Assembly: GCF_900747795.2 (NCBI RefSeq) | Contig: NC_041394.2 | Location: forward strand, 338,123,414 to 338,187,413 | Source: Erpetoichthys calabaricus | Taxonomy: Eukaryota > Chordata > Cladistia > Polypteriformes > Polypteridae | Direction: 5' to 3' | Length of the DNA stretch: 64,000 nucleotides | In this document: one piece after another, positions 24,984-36,756 of the stretch | Position numbering within the stretch: position 1 is the stretch's first letter | How the letters are laid out: every line of letters starts with the position of its first letter | Notes under the pieces: generated by a model | What the model was told of the DNA's origin: nothing | What the model saw: only the letters and a program-made list of their open reading frames with translations | Databases searched by the model: none | Position numbers and translations under genes: made by a program

Positions 24984-26194
24984 CAGTGCATCCAGAAAGT
25001 ATTCACAGCGCATCACTTTTTCCACATTTTTTTATGTTACAGCCTTATTCCAAAATGGATTAAATTCATTTTTTTCCCTCATAATTCTACACACAACACC
25101 ATAAAATGACAATGTGAAAAAAGTTTACTTGAGATTTTTGCAATTTTATTAAAAATAAAAAAATTGAGAAAGCACATGTACATAAGTATTCACAGCCTTT
25201 GCCATGAAGCTCAAAATTGAGCTCAGGTGCATCCTGTTTCCCCTGATCATCCTTGAGATGTTTCTGCAGCTTAATTGGAGTCCACCTGTGGTAAACTCAG
25301 TTGACTGGACATGATTTGGAAAGGCACACACCTGTCTGTACAAGGTCCCACAGTTGACAGTTCTGTCAGAGCACAAACCAAGCATGAAGTCAAAGGAATT
25401 GTCTGTAGACCTCTGAGACAGGTTTGTCACGAGGCACAAATCTGGGGAAGGTTACAGAAAAATTTCTGCTGCTTTGAAGGTCCCAATGAGCCCAGTGGCC
25501 TCCATCATCCATAAGTGGAAGAAGGTCGAAACCACCTGGACTCTTCCTAGAGCTGGCCGGCCATCTAAACTGAGCGATTGGGGGAGAAGGGCCTTAGTCA
25601 GGGAGGTGACCAAGAACCCGATGGTCACTCTGTCAGAGCTCCGGAGGTCCTCTGTGGAGAGAGGAAAACCTTCCAGAAGGACAACCATCTCTGCAGCAAT
25701 CCACCAATCAGGCCTGTATGGTAGAGTGGCCAGACGGATGCCACTCCTTAGTAAAAGGCACATGGCAGCCAACCTGGAGTTTGCCAAAAGGCACCTGAAG
25801 GACTCTCAGACCATGAGAAGCGCACTGACGCTTCCCATCCAACCTGATGGAGCTTGAGAGGTGCTGCAAAGAGGAATGGGCGAAACTGGCCAAGGATAAG
25901 TGTGCCAAGCTTGTGGCATCATATTCAAAAAGACTTGAGGCTGTAATTGCTGCCAAAGGTGCATCGACAAAGTGTTGAGCAAAAGCTGTGAATACTTATG
26001 TACATGTGATTTCTCAGTTTTTTTATTTTTAATAAATTTGCAAAAACCTCAAGTAAACTTTTTTCATGTTGTCATTATTGGGTGTTGTATGTAGAATTCT
26101 GAGGAAAAAAATGAATTTAATCCATTTTGGAATAAGGCTAACATAACAAAATGTGGAAAAAGTGATGCGCTGTGAATACTTTCCAGATGCACTG
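24984..26194 (+). mobile_element. Tc1 element with internally deleted transposase
   Basis: TA dinucleotides at 24982-24983 and 26195-26196 flank ~220-bp inverted ends (acagtgcatccagaaagtat on the left, its reverse complement on the right). Inside, the transposase N-terminal helix-turn-helix region is readable at 25474-25830 (S-I-I-H-K-W-K-K, L-S-E-L-R-R-S-S, R-T-T-I-S-A-A-I). It jumps directly after S-Q-T-M-R to the C-terminal [10 protein letters not shown] block near 25835, so the DDE catalytic core is deleted. Comparison with the longer relative at 60413 shows the deletion. The copy is non-autonomous. Confidence 0.9.
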
Positions 26195-26196
26195 TA

Positions 26197-26790
26197 TGCA
26201 CTAACAACATTCATCATCACACCTCCAATTTCCAGCTTCAAAATCATCAGTCTGTGTAACACTCTTTTCACCTCCAGAACATTCTTGACATACTGCTCCT
26301 CCAGAATAACCCCTACTCCATTTCTCCTCCTGTCCACACCATGATAGAACAATTTGAATCCACCTCTGATCCACCTGGCCTTACTCCCCTTACATTTAGT
26401 CTCTTGCACGCATAATATATCAACCTTCCTTCTCTCCATCACATCGGCTAACTCTCTCCCCTTAACAGTCATACTGTCAACATTCAAAGTTCCTACCCTC
26501 AGTTCCACTCTCTTTACCTTCCTCCTCTCCTTCTGCCTCCTGACACGTCTCCCCCTTCTTTGGCCAACAGTAGCCCAATTTCCGCCAGAACCCTGTTGAC
26601 TAACAGTACTGGTGGCAGTTGTTGTTAACCCGGGGCTCAACCAATTTGGTATGGAAATTTGTATTGTCCACATATTGATTTGGCAAAATTTTACACCGGA
26701 TGCCCTTCCTGACGTAACCCTCCCCATTTATCCGGGCTTGGGACCGGTACGAAGAAACACACTGATTTGTGCATACCCTGTGGCTGGGAA
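26197..26790 (-). mobile_element. RTE-like LINE, apurinic endonuclease portion
   Basis: From 26520 downward the minus strand reads L-R-V-G-T-L-N-V-D-S-M, then L-A-D-V-M-E-R-R-K-V-D-I-L-C-V-Q-E-T-K, G-F-K-L-F-Y-H-G and N-G-V-G-V-I-L. That order (GTLN-type start, CVQET metal-binding segment, GVG) is the N-terminal half of an AP-endonuclease domain of LINEs. It breaks at V-V-S-A-Y where the Tc1 element begins (26196). The rest of the endonuclease is missing, so this and 22903-24212 are probably remnants of one or two copies. Confidence 0.75.
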
Positions 26791-27299
26791 TTCAACTGTG
26801 TAAGGAAAACATCAAACTGTTTAGTAACATTTCCTGTTTCCAGAAAATGATGTACAGTACTACGCAATGTTATTTGATGCTCATCTGAGTGCATGCAGCG
26901 CAAACACAGTATTAGTTGGTGAGATCTTAAAGTACCTGGCACGCAGGCCATGGTAAGGGGTGGGCATGAGATACATAAATGGTTAGCATGAGATAGTAAG
27001 TTGTATGCACAAAATTGTTTCCCAGGAAGAAAAAAAAAATACACCATAATCTCCTCAGGGGCTCCATACAAGTGTGCAGATGAATACCTGTAAACCTAAA
27101 GTATAAAAGTAAACCTTTCAAGTCAGATAACCCTCCCACAACCCTAATCCTTAACCATAGTGTAACGGGGCAAGCAATGGACATTTCGTGACCAACGTTG
27201 TGGGTATTACCTGACGTACATCATATGTATTACAGGCTGCAGTTAGACCCATCGAGAGATAACCATCCCACACTCCTTTAATAAACAAAAGCCCACCCA

Positions 27300-27527
27300 T
27301 CTGCTTTTTATATCACCACACTACAAGAGATGGGAGCGACGTCAAACTGAAGCACCATAGCCTTGGTAAAGGCGTAATTAGGTAGACCCGAAGCGCACTT
27401 TTGTATTATTTTAATATAACTTTATCCTCGTATGTACTGTACGTACATAAAAACATCTTGTACATATGCAAAAGTATCCTGTACATACATGAAAACATTT
27501 CATATGTAAGTGAAAGTATCCCTTACG
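27300..27527 (-). repeat. Unclassified 'gtacata' repeat, portion left of the hAT
   Basis: Reverse complemented, it reads gtacaggatact and gtacaagatgt, then accaaggctatggtgcttca, matching blocks at 18120-18180 and 22680-22705. It stops exactly at the left terminus of the hAT (27528). Its likely continuation, in the same inverted orientation, is at 33650-33715. Confidence 0.5.
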
Positions 27528-28051
27528 CAGTAACGTGCGGTGAGGTTCATGGCTGGTAAGGCACTAACTCCTTCAGAGTCAGATTTACAAATATATGAAC
27601 CCAAAAGAGTAGCTTTGCACATTGACTACTGGTTATGTTTCACATCCCATCAGCATTCTTTACACATACATAGGTAAGGTATATATCTTGACTAAGAAAA
27701 CGTTATATTGATAGCGGCATGTGTTCTAAGTTTACCGTTGAAATTCCACAGTTAATACTCATTCCATACAAATGAAAGTATTGAGTGGGGCACAAAAAAA
27801 AAAAAAAAAAGATCTTAATTTTGACCTTAATTGAAATTTGTGCTGGGCGGTATACCAGTTCATACCGAAAACAGTTTATTTTTGTTACGATATGGATTTT
27901 TCTTATACCACAACACCAGTTTAAACTGCCTAAACAACGTTCGGAACATGGCGCTGCGGGAAACTGTTTAAGGGGGACCTTTTTCACTGCTACACCGCGA
28001 AACAGGCGTGCAACTAAGTACATGCGGCAGAGGAGGTTTTCCGCGGTGAAA

Positions 28052-28234
28052 ATGGACAGAGAACATTCCAAAACTGAAGCTGTAGCAGACGATAAAGTTG
28101 AACATGATGACACAGAAGAACTTTTTCTGGAAAAAGGAGTCACGTCTGTAGTCTGGAGATACTTTGGATTTAAAAGTTCGGATGTGGACCATTATGTTCA
28201 AATGTGTGAATACTGTTTCTATACTACTGGATAA
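28052..28234 (+). pseudogene. BED zinc-finger N-terminus of a hAT transposase (remnant)
   Basis: Sixty codons read M-D-R-E-H-S-K and then T-S-V-V-W-R-Y-F-G-F-K-S-S-D-V-D, ending in C-E-Y-C-F. The S-V-V-W-x-x-F-G-F/Y motif followed by C-x2-C is the start of BED fingers in ZBED-type hAT transposases. The second half of the finger (the H-x-H part) and the RNase H-like catalytic domain are absent; a stop follows at 28232. It is a plain DNA-transposon fragment rather than a host gene. Confidence 0.65.
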
Positions 28235-28309
28235 TACTGCAAGCCAAGTTGTACTTATTTTTTTCAATACTGTGTAATGTACCTGAGTACTGTGTAATAG
28301 TGTGACGAC

Positions 28310-29830
28310 ATGTTGACTTTATTCTCGACATTTCCACTTTAATCTCAACGCTTATGATGAGAATTCCTCAGGCCATCACTCTCATGAACACTTAAGTCAA
28401 TCTCACAGCATCAGGGACAATACTAGGTAAAACCGGAGTCCAATTCCTTGTATGTGTACATATACTTGGCCAATAAAGCGGATTCTGATTCTGATGTTGA
28501 CTTTATTCTCGTAATTTGTTATTAAAGTAGATCATCGTAAACTAAACTTCATCTTAAAACCCCTTCATAAGTTATGTAACACATTAAATGCTTTGTGTTA
28601 AGTGTTCCCGGAGCCATATTAATCGCTACGTGCTTCTTAAACGGACTTCCGCTTGCAATACATTAATTTCATGATATTCCTGCTCCCTGAACATTTAGAA
28701 TGCCAAGATAAATACTTGACATAGTTTTCATGATGAAATGCATTAAAGCATGTATTAATCATGTGGGGGCATGGTGGCATGGAGGTTGCACTGCTGCCTT
28801 GCAGCAATGGGGTCCCGGGTGTTCCACCAGATAAACCTGCAAATTCAAAGCAGGGGTTTACTTGGCGTGCTTCAGTTTCCTTTCAAAGTCATATAGGATG
28901 TGGGGTTTTATTATGCTATATTGACCCTGCTAGTGTATGTATTGCTCGTATTCAACCTGCAATGTGCTGGCGCCACGTTCAGGATTTGCTCCTGCCTCGC
29001 ACACAATGCTTACTGGGATGGGCGCAACCCTGAAAGGATGGCATAATTGAACATGTATAACGAAGATTTTTTTTAATTTCTGACCACTCCGTGGTCTAAG
29101 TTTATAACTAGGTTTAATTTCACAACGATGTTTATCGAGTGGTGATTGGTTATGTAGAGAAAGAAAAAGGAAGGATAGGAACTGGGGGTTTGGTACGTCA
29201 GACAGAGACAGCACACTTGCACTAAAGAATGCCCGCTCAGAAGAACATCCATTGAATTCTGTGTTCGTGTCTCCGACCACCAGATCACAAACCCAATATT
29301 TAAGTTAAACCTGTGCGATACCCATCCATACATCCAGTTTTTTGAAGCCTCGTCACACCTGCCATAAAGTTCTCTACGCTGAATGTACACCTGGGGACCC
29401 CTTACTGCGAGGGAGCAGCACTACCGTGCATGTTTAATACCTGCTTTAATGCATTTCATCATGAAAATTTATCTTAGCATTCTACATTTTCAGAGAGCAG
29501 GAATATCATGAAGTGAATGGATTCTGTGCGGCGATCGCTACCTCTTAGTGCAGAGGAAGTCAGTTTAAGAAATGTGTAGCGATTAACAACTGGTTTGGGG
29601 AACACTTAACACGAAGCATTTAATGTGCTACATTAACTTATGACAGGGTTTGAGAAAATCTAGTAAATTAAACATTGATTTTAGGTTGAAGTTTAGTTTA
29701 CGACATTCTACTTTATTCTCATAGTTTATTTTGTCATTAAAGTGGGAATGTCGACTTTAATCTCGACATATAGTTTTTTTTTCTTCACTGTGTCCGTATT
29801 TTTTTTTTTTCTTCACTGTGGCCCTAATAC
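28310..29830. mobile_element. Unclassified composite element: inverted AT-rich arms around a SINE-like core
   Basis: The left arm (about 28310-28760) and right arm (about 29430-29830, inverted) share blocks such as gttgactttattctcg / ctttaatctcgaca, ttaaatgctt, gctacgtgcttctt and tcatgatgaaatgcattaa. Between them are a SINE-like head in each orientation and a core with gattggttatgtagagaaag. The left arm carries a 3' LINE scrap (about 28360-28495, tail gattctgattctg). A unit with the same order is found at 61960-62830. It has no coding sequence. Confidence 0.55.
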
Positions 29831-30884
29831 GATTCCGTAGGGCTATACCACAAATAGCATTATAAATGCAATATGCAGTTTTATTATTTATGTATATAGC
29901 TTAGCTTGAAGCAAGGCCCATATTAATGCAGTTTGCCTTAATGATGATTCAGTTGGTAAAGATGTCATCACCAAGTTTCAATTGTTTTATTTTATTTTAA
30001 TTTGGTGAATACTGTGTAATGCACCTGGGCTTTGAAGTCTTGGAAGTAATAGTATTATTACTGGAAGTTGCACTATTATTTATTGTATTGTTATTATTTG
30101 CTTAAATAAAATGTAGTTTAATGATGGCAAAGTTGTTTAAAAAGTCACTTTAACGTGTCAGTGGACATAGATTGTTAACATTAACAAAGTGTAGTTGGTT
30201 TGCAAAAAATATTTACTATTTATTCCTTTTCTAAGACATGTTCAGTACAATACAAATTTTGACAAGCACCTCTGGATATTTTACTAAGTCTAAATGCCTC
30301 TATGGATGGTTGAAAATTTGTTGTCAAAATTTTAAGTTGTTTGCAAACTTTGTTCAATAAAAAAGGCTCTATATTTTGACTGCATCTGTCATGCAATGTG
30401 ATGTGATTCCTTCTCTTCATTAGTGCCACCCCCTTGAAAACTATCACTTTATGGGGCCATGCAAACCTGTATTAATACTTGGTTGCACATTAAAATGTTG
30501 TTTTGTACAATGTACATTTCTCATGACAGTGGAATAGGTTATTCTTAGACAGTAATTTCAGTGGAAAATGTGGTTAACATCCACTCATGCATGGGGAAAA
30601 AAATACCATCTAATACTGTGAAACTGGTATAATTTTGAAAAATACAGTGATATAGAATTTTGGTCATACTGGCCAGCACTAATTGAAATATTTAGTTATT
30701 TTTAAAAGTTTTTAATTATGATGCTTTAATCAATTTTAATAAATACTATTCAACAAAAGGATAACAAGAAAATTAAAAGAATGTTTTATTTAAAGTCAAA
30801 ATTTAGTTTTTAAATATTGGATTGTTTTTTTCTTAGTCTGATCCCATTTTTTATAAAAATTGAAAACTGTTTATGGTCTTACCT

Positions 30885-33032
30885 TTATTTGTAAATGAAG
30901 TCCATGCGCCTATCCTTCTCCACGAAAATCTCTGTCACTTTCTTGTAAAAGTCCTCCTTATTTTCTTTTAGTTTTAAAAGTCTCTCTGCCTCAATGGAGA
31001 TTATCGCTAAGGAGGAAAGTTGTCCTGGATCTGTCCTATTCTGACTGTATGTTTTCAGTCTTTTCAGTGCAGAGAATGACCTTTCCACGGACACTGTTGT
31101 AGCTGGTACAGTGAGCACCAGCTGAAGTAACTTTGTCGCCTCAGGAACAGTCTGCATTAGATCCTTCTGGACCAAAAAGCTGAGAAGCTGTCCAGGAGAT
31201 TTACATTCATTCCTTACTGTCTGTGAGCTGTACAGTCCGACGAGATCAGCCTTTAGTCTAACAAAGTCAAAGAACCTTGCATATTTTGACAGGCTCTGCA
31301 GCTTGGTTTCATCAAAATGTAGTGACATTGCATTAAATTTTGTACAATTGACCAAATTAAGGAAAGCTAGCTCACCAAAATGATCAAACCTAGCTTTCAT
31401 TTGAACACTGATGTTGTCCAGAATGTTAAAAAACATTTGTTTCCTCTTATCTCTGACAGACTGTTTACTTCCACTATCTGTCAGGCCAAGTGTGGTGCAT
31501 TTCTGCTCAAATCGCTCATAGAATGCATCAAACTCCTGTCTCATGCGTTCAACAACTCCAATTGTGTCGCGGATTCGCGCACAACAATAAACATTGTCCA
31601 TGACTTTGTTTTGCAGTACTCTAAAAAGTGCATCAGTGTCACTGAAAATGCCCTCATATGCCATAATTAAAAAGCACGTTGATGCATTTGACAGCCATTG
31701 ATCATATCCAGCGGCCATCATTAGAGTGTCATTATCCCAACTGTCAGGATTTTCACTCATAATTCGAAATACACCACGCAGATCAGATTGATACAAGCTT
31801 ATCGTATGCAACAGCCGAGAGTTGGAGCACCATTTTGTGGGCGCTGCTCTTGGTAAACGCCGCTTCACAACATTATTCAGTAAGTGGGTGCGTGTTGTGG
31901 AGTTACTAAAAAATGACGCAAGTCCCTCAACTGTTTTAAAAAAAGTTCTACACTCAGGGATGGATTTTGCTGAATGCAACAGCACGACATTCAATTCGTG
32001 TGCGTAACAGTGGATAAACATCGCCGTGGGTGCCTTTTCTTTAACTTTGGCCTGCACCTCATTAAGCTCTGATGCCATCACAGAAGCTCCGTCATACGTC
32101 TGAGCTACTAGCTTTTCAACACAGTTGTATTTCTCCAACATTCCCAAGACATATTTGGCTACAGCAGGGGCTCGTCTGTCATCACTCACATCATCAAATC
32201 CCAAAAACGCCTCCTTCACTTCACAGGCCACTTCACTTTTAGCCACATAGCGCAAAATGACAGAGATCTGGGCTTTGTTTGTGACATCTGTTGTCTCGTC
32301 CACTTGTACAGCAACAAATGGGGCTGCATTAATCTCCTTTTTAATATCATTTCTAATCACATCACCGACTGCTTCAATTAAATCATTCTGTATTCTGTTT
32401 GACAACCCAGAAAACACAGTGGATGTCTCCAAATGTCTAGCTAACCTTTCATCTTTCTCAGCAAAAGCATGTAATAGCTCTACATAATTACCACGATTAG
32501 AAGAGCTTGTACTCTCATCGTTACCATGAAAGGTCAGCTCCTGTTTGGCTAGGAAGCAGGCTGCATTAATTAGGTCTTTTAAAATCTCTCGGTTTTCTTT
32601 TACCTTAGCATTGTGGATGCTAATATTTAGTCTCCGCTGTTCATTCAAGGCCAAATCGATCCTCGTGGTTCCAAACGTTTTTAAAGCAATCTGGCTTTGA
32701 ATATGAGTAGTCGATCTTTCATGTTTGCAGAGGCTTCTTGGTAAATTTTTCATGTCACAATATCCTGTGTTAGTCCAGACATTGTCACAAGTTGAGAACA
32801 AAAGGCACGGAAAGCAGTAAAGGCGGTTTCTTGTAGGACAGCCACACAGCCAGTCTTTGCGGGTGTACCATTCGGTTTGAAAAGAGCGATTTGCCTTCTG
32901 TCCCTTAGTTTGAAGCAAACCTTTTAGCTCCGGTGTTGGTCTTCTGTTATTTATCACTTCCTGTTTTGACTTAAAGTCCATTTTTGAGAAATTTTTAAGC
33001 TTAGAGATATAACCTTCCATTTTGGCAGTCAA
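30885..33032 (-). CDS. hAT transposase, ZMYM1/DUF4371-like, intact
   Basis: A single 715-codon frame. Near residues 50-110 lies a TTF-type zinc finger (C-G-C, C-F-P-C-L-L-F, then C-K-H-E-R-S-T-T-H). The RNase H-like core follows: V-A-V-Q-V-D-E-T-T-D near 245, V-A-Q-T-Y-D-G-A-S-V-M near 310, H-C-Y-A-H-E-L-N near 340 and T-K-W-C-S-N near 400. The C-terminal hAT dimerisation region has P-A-T-T-V-S-V-E-R-S-F-S near residues 647-658, supplying the third acidic residue. No internal stop is present, so the copy is recent or under selection. The start at 33032 or a second Met at 33020 are both plausible. A GTAAG donor-like site follows the stop. A domesticated host ZMYM1-like gene is the alternative, but a lone single-exon frame in a hAT terminus context favours the transposon. 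Confidence 0.85.
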   Translation of the reverse strand: MTAKMEGYISKLKNFSKMDFKSKQEVINNRRPTPELKGLLQTKGQKANRSFQTEWYTRKDWLCGCPTRNRLYCFPCLLFSTCDNVWTNTGYCDMKNLPRSLCKHERSTTHIQSQIALKTFGTTRIDLALNEQRRLNISIHNAKVKENREILKDLINAACFLAKQELTFHGNDESTSSSNRGNYVELLHAFAEKDERLARHLETSTVFSGLSNRIQNDLIEAVGDVIRNDIKKEINAAPFVAVQVDETTDVTNKAQISVILRYVAKSEVACEVKEAFLGFDDVSDDRRAPAVAKYVLGMLEKYNCVEKLVAQTYDGASVMASELNEVQAKVKEKAPTAMFIHCYAHELNVVLLHSAKSIPECRTFFKTVEGLASFFSNSTTRTHLLNNVVKRRLPRAAPTKWCSNSRLLHTISLYQSDLRGVFRIMSENPDSWDNDTLMMAAGYDQWLSNASTCFLIMAYEGIFSDTDALFRVLQNKVMDNVYCCARIRDTIGVVERMRQEFDAFYERFEQKCTTLGLTDSGSKQSVRDKRKQMFFNILDNISVQMKARFDHFGELAFLNLVNCTKFNAMSLHFDETKLQSLSKYARFFDFVRLKADLVGLYSSQTVRNECKSPGQLLSFLVQKDLMQTVPEATKLLQLVLTVPATTVSVERSFSALKRLKTYSQNRTDPGQLSSLAIISIEAERLLKLKENKEDFYKKVTEIFVEKDRRMDFIYK

Positions 33033-34399
33033 TCAGGGGAAAAAAAAAAAAAAAAAAAGTTTTATATTTAATAAAACTGACCACTGCAGTGTACTTGACT
33101 TTCTGATATCACTAACTTATTGGCACCTAAAGCCTCTGCATAGAAGAACAGCAGCAACAAGCACTTGTTGGGCTCATATACACCCCCTTTGGTGCAGCAC
33201 AGTACTGTTTGCCTCACCACATGCCTTTTCGCTGCGGTTTTATGTACGATTAGCAAGACTAAATATGTCACACACATTCATTAAAGATATTAGCCAGACT
33301 GTGGAAAGTCAGGGTGTATAATAAACGTGTTCTGCAAACATTGTATTGGCAACAAACAGAGACAGCAACAGGCACCCGCCAATTGCATGCATCAACCCAG
33401 TGTGTGAGGGAGAGTGCAGTCCGAGGTGAGGCGAGTCTCTGCTTGTCGCTGCCGTACCTCGCGTTTCTCCACTGTATTTGAACAGGAAATGTGCAAATTC
33501 AGTGATTTTGATTATAAAAATTACCAAAATTATTGGAATCATACAGAAAACAAATTTCTAGCACAAACCAGTGGACAAATTTATTTTATGTTATCAACAG
33601 ATTTTTTTTCTTTTCATGCCTCCCATGATCACATGTCCCTGCCCATACATACAAGATAAGGGCTATCCCATAATTTTTTCCACTGTGTGGTTCAAAGCTC
33701 CTGTAAAAATGAGATGCGCTGTTCATGTCACATTGTATCACAGCTTGTGTGTTATTAAACATTGTAAAATAGCAGCTCATACAGCATTCATGCTGAACAG
33801 AGTAACTGTGAGGACTGCTATATTTCTTTTCAAATAGCTTTCATTTTTTCCTTATATTTAAACATTTGTTGACTACTGCAATTAATTTTTTTTTTGTTCT
33901 CATTTGATGCTACAATGGCACCATGGTTGGCAACACAACCTCATAGATCCAGGATTTTGGATTAAATTTTGTGTGAAGTCTGCATGTTCTTTTTGTGTGT
34001 GTGTTCTGTGTCCACTGATTTTCCTTCATACTCTAAGATTTTAAAATGGCCCTCTATTACTGCATGAACTAACAAAGTCACAGTTTGAATACTCCTAGCC
34101 TAGCTAGACATTCTGTAATATCATAAACACCTGTTGGACAGTCTAGTAAGAGACAAAATCTTTAAAAATGATATTCTATGCATAAATCTGTGGTGTTACT
34201 TTAATAAACACAAAATCTTATAGTGCAGAAAAAACAATTTATCATATACTTGCTAAGTCAGTAATGCTTCTTAACAACTAAAATGTCTTTCCAAAATAAA
34301 AAATGAAATCTCACTGCATTTCCAACTCACTTAAAATATTTAAGACCTTAAGTCTGGGCCTCAGATGCTAAAACTAACACATTTGTATTTCACACTTAC

Positions 34400-34736
34400 T
34401 TTCTCCAGATTGATTTGTAGGTGGAGGTGGATCTTCACAAGTTCTAACAGATGAAATTTCCTTAGTGCTCTTTGGATCAGATTGCAGTGATTCAGACCTC
34501 AACTTGAGGTTGACAGGATCCACAATATTATGTTTGTGCATCTCAGTGTTGACAGAGGTCTCCTCTGCTTCTTCTTTAATGTCTGATGATGCCACTTCAC
34601 AATCCTCATCTTTAATGAGGCGACTCTCTTTGTCATGATGGACAGACTCCCATGCACGCTCCTCCTCCTTAATATTTACAGCTGTTACCTCCATGGTATT
34701 AATTCCAGCCTCGTACGCCTCCTCTTTCACATCCAT
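34400..34736 (-). CDS. Zinc-finger gene (minus strand), acidic KEE exon (first coding exon)
   Basis: The exon encodes about 112 residues beginning M-D-V-K-E-E, with I-K-E-E-E, I-K-D-E-D and I-K-E-E later, and ends in P-P-P-P-T-N-Q-S-G-E. An acceptor (ttctttcaacag, exon from 34773) precedes the ATG at 34736 and a GTAAGT donor at 34399-34394 follows. The intron is phase 1, in register with the finger exon at 12486. The start is chosen because it is the first Met after the acceptor and aligns with the plus-strand paralogue. The four lysines K4, K23, K42 and K54 sit in psi-K-x-E motifs. There is no KRAB or BTB domain. The acidic region probably recruits regulators; that is inference. Confidence 0.75.
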
Positions 34737-34773
34737 CTTGGTGTTACAGTAAATTACAGTGGCTTCTTCCTTG

Positions 34774-36756
34774 CTGTTGAAAGAACAGGAATCAATCATA
34801 TTACAACTGCTCCAACTAGATCTAAAAATAGATCTACTTTTTAAACACCAGTTAAGTTTAACATCAAGTCAAACACTTTATAAAAGTGCAGCATGTTGAT
34901 AGTACTCTTTGTATCAAATTATTGGGTGTAAAACAAATTAAAGTGTGGCATGAAGGTTCAAAAGGCTTAAGGAGGACCCCCACCAAGAGTTGTGATCCAA
35001 CAGTATACAGTACATGGCTCATACATATTATGTTTAAAAGTGTTGTACGCAGGTCACCATGTACTAGTTTAACTTAACTTGCGATTACTGAATTTTTATG
35101 ATCACTTAATGGAAACAAAGTAGGAACATAGGATGTATAATGACAAATTTAAAATGTGGAAATAGCCATTCCTTTCTGTAGATGGCATCATTAACAGCAG
35201 AAGTGGCCAAAAGGTTCTTTATGGAGTAAAAAGTACAATACAGGCTATAACAGGACTGATCAGTGTGATAAAATCAAAGAAGCAATGAAGAAAAGGACAG
35301 AAAGTGGAGTGAGAACTCTTCCTTACAAGTTTAAATACTGAGCAACAAAAAGATTTTTACATTTTACATATGAAGCAATTAGATGACATTCTGGATAATT
35401 AAAGGGTCTGAACTCAGTTAAGCCAGTAGGTTACTTGTTGGAATGCTCGCATACAACATGAGGGTTTGCTGCCAATGTAATGGAGCTCAAGATAATTAGA
35501 TACACATAATGATGAGTGCTTTAGTGAACTGAACTGCATTTTATTGAGATGTTCAGCACAATGTTGCACCCTAAATCACTAAAACATCCCGACTGTGGCT
35601 TAAAAAAAGTAAAATGATTTCATATTACCAAAGAAAAAAAATTACATTTCTGAATACTTGCCATCTTAAATCAAAGATCTAAAATATCCAATATTCAACA
35701 CAATTGAGTACCTTTAATTCATTATTTTAACGTCCTTTGACTCACTTACTCCAATTCTTTTCTATCAGCTTGTGTGCACAGCCATAGCAGTTTTGACAAC
35801 TCACAAATAGTCCTGTATAATAGGAGCACTAGGCATCAGCAGAGGGTTTACAGATAGGACTGTATGGAAAAAGATGCTTAATGCTGGAGTACAGCATCTA
35901 AATGATATGAGTATTAATTGATGTTTATAGTCTTTCTTTAAAATCTCTAAAGCAAAATCTCAACTGTTTCTAATAACTCAAAAAAAGTTTCCTATTTACC
36001 AATTTCATCCTGTAGAATTAAATGTTTCAAACAAAAAAATCTTAATTTGCTTAAATAAGTTATGAACATCCACTTAATACTGCCGCCTAAAGCTGAATGA
36101 TAAACCAGTTGAGCTGGTATATTGGATTAAACTCTTCTTGCAGTATGGATAAAAGATAAAATAAGAAATACATTTATATATATATTTAAAAAAAAAAAAA
36201 GAACATAGTTTTACTGATTTACTAAAAATTAGTGGAAACCTTGCACATTTAAATGGGAAACATGCCCTTTCACAAAACACGCAAACCACTGCATGCAAAA
36301 TGAAACTGAAAATCAGTTTATCTGTGCTGTCTAGAACTTGGTCTGGAGGGATGCCAAAGTTATGTCTAAGAGATGAGAGATATGGAGACCTGCAATTTCA
36401 CCCTGCAGTTCCAAACCTCTGGTCCCCACACCTGGTCACGAGACTTTAACAGGTTTGAATTACATATCACAGGGCATTGCTCCACTGCCCTGAAATTGAC
36501 ATCCCAAAACATTCTTAACCCTTTAAAGAAACCTCTGGTTTGATACCCTTACCACACCACATCTAAAGTTTACTTTTCATAAAATATGCAAGAATCTAGA
36601 CCAAATTAATATTACAACATTCTATTTATTACAGTACAAAACAAAATATAAAAGGTAAAATATTAAGTGCAGAAGCTATTTAACATACAATATACTTTAG
36701 CTTGTCCCCCAATTTAAATACTAGCTTAAAAAATGCAGTTAAAAGTAGAAGTAAAC
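34774..36756. other. Intron 1 of the minus-strand gene, no recognised repeats
   Basis: AT-rich sequence without recognised genes or repeat termini. The same holds for 33716-34373, which lies in intron 2 between the hAT and the KEE exon. Confidence 0.4.

Larger units (their letters stand above)
27838..30681 (+). mobile_element. Second hAT element (BED-finger type), nested, with 8-bp target duplication
   Basis: The left end ttgtgctgggcggtatacc and the right end, reverse complemented, tagtgctggccagtatgacc, are imperfect inverted repeats. A perfect 8-bp repeat attgaaat flanks it at 27830-27837 and 30682-30689. The only coding remnant is a BED-finger start at 28052-28234. Much of the interior is a composite inverted element (28310-29830). 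The copy is non-autonomous. Confidence 0.85.
27528..33650 (-). mobile_element. ZMYM1-type (DUF4371) hAT element, host to nested insertions
   Basis: The left end cagtaacgtgcggtgaggtt is a hAT-like terminus (CAG...GTGCGGTGAGG). The transposase gene is at 30885-33032 on the minus strand, and untranslated sequence extends to about 33650, where the flanking 'gtacata' repeat resumes. A second hAT (27838-30681) is inserted in the 3' untranslated part; removing it gives a ~3.3-kb element. I could not place the right terminal repeat or an 8-bp duplication, so the right edge is approximate. Confidence 0.65.
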
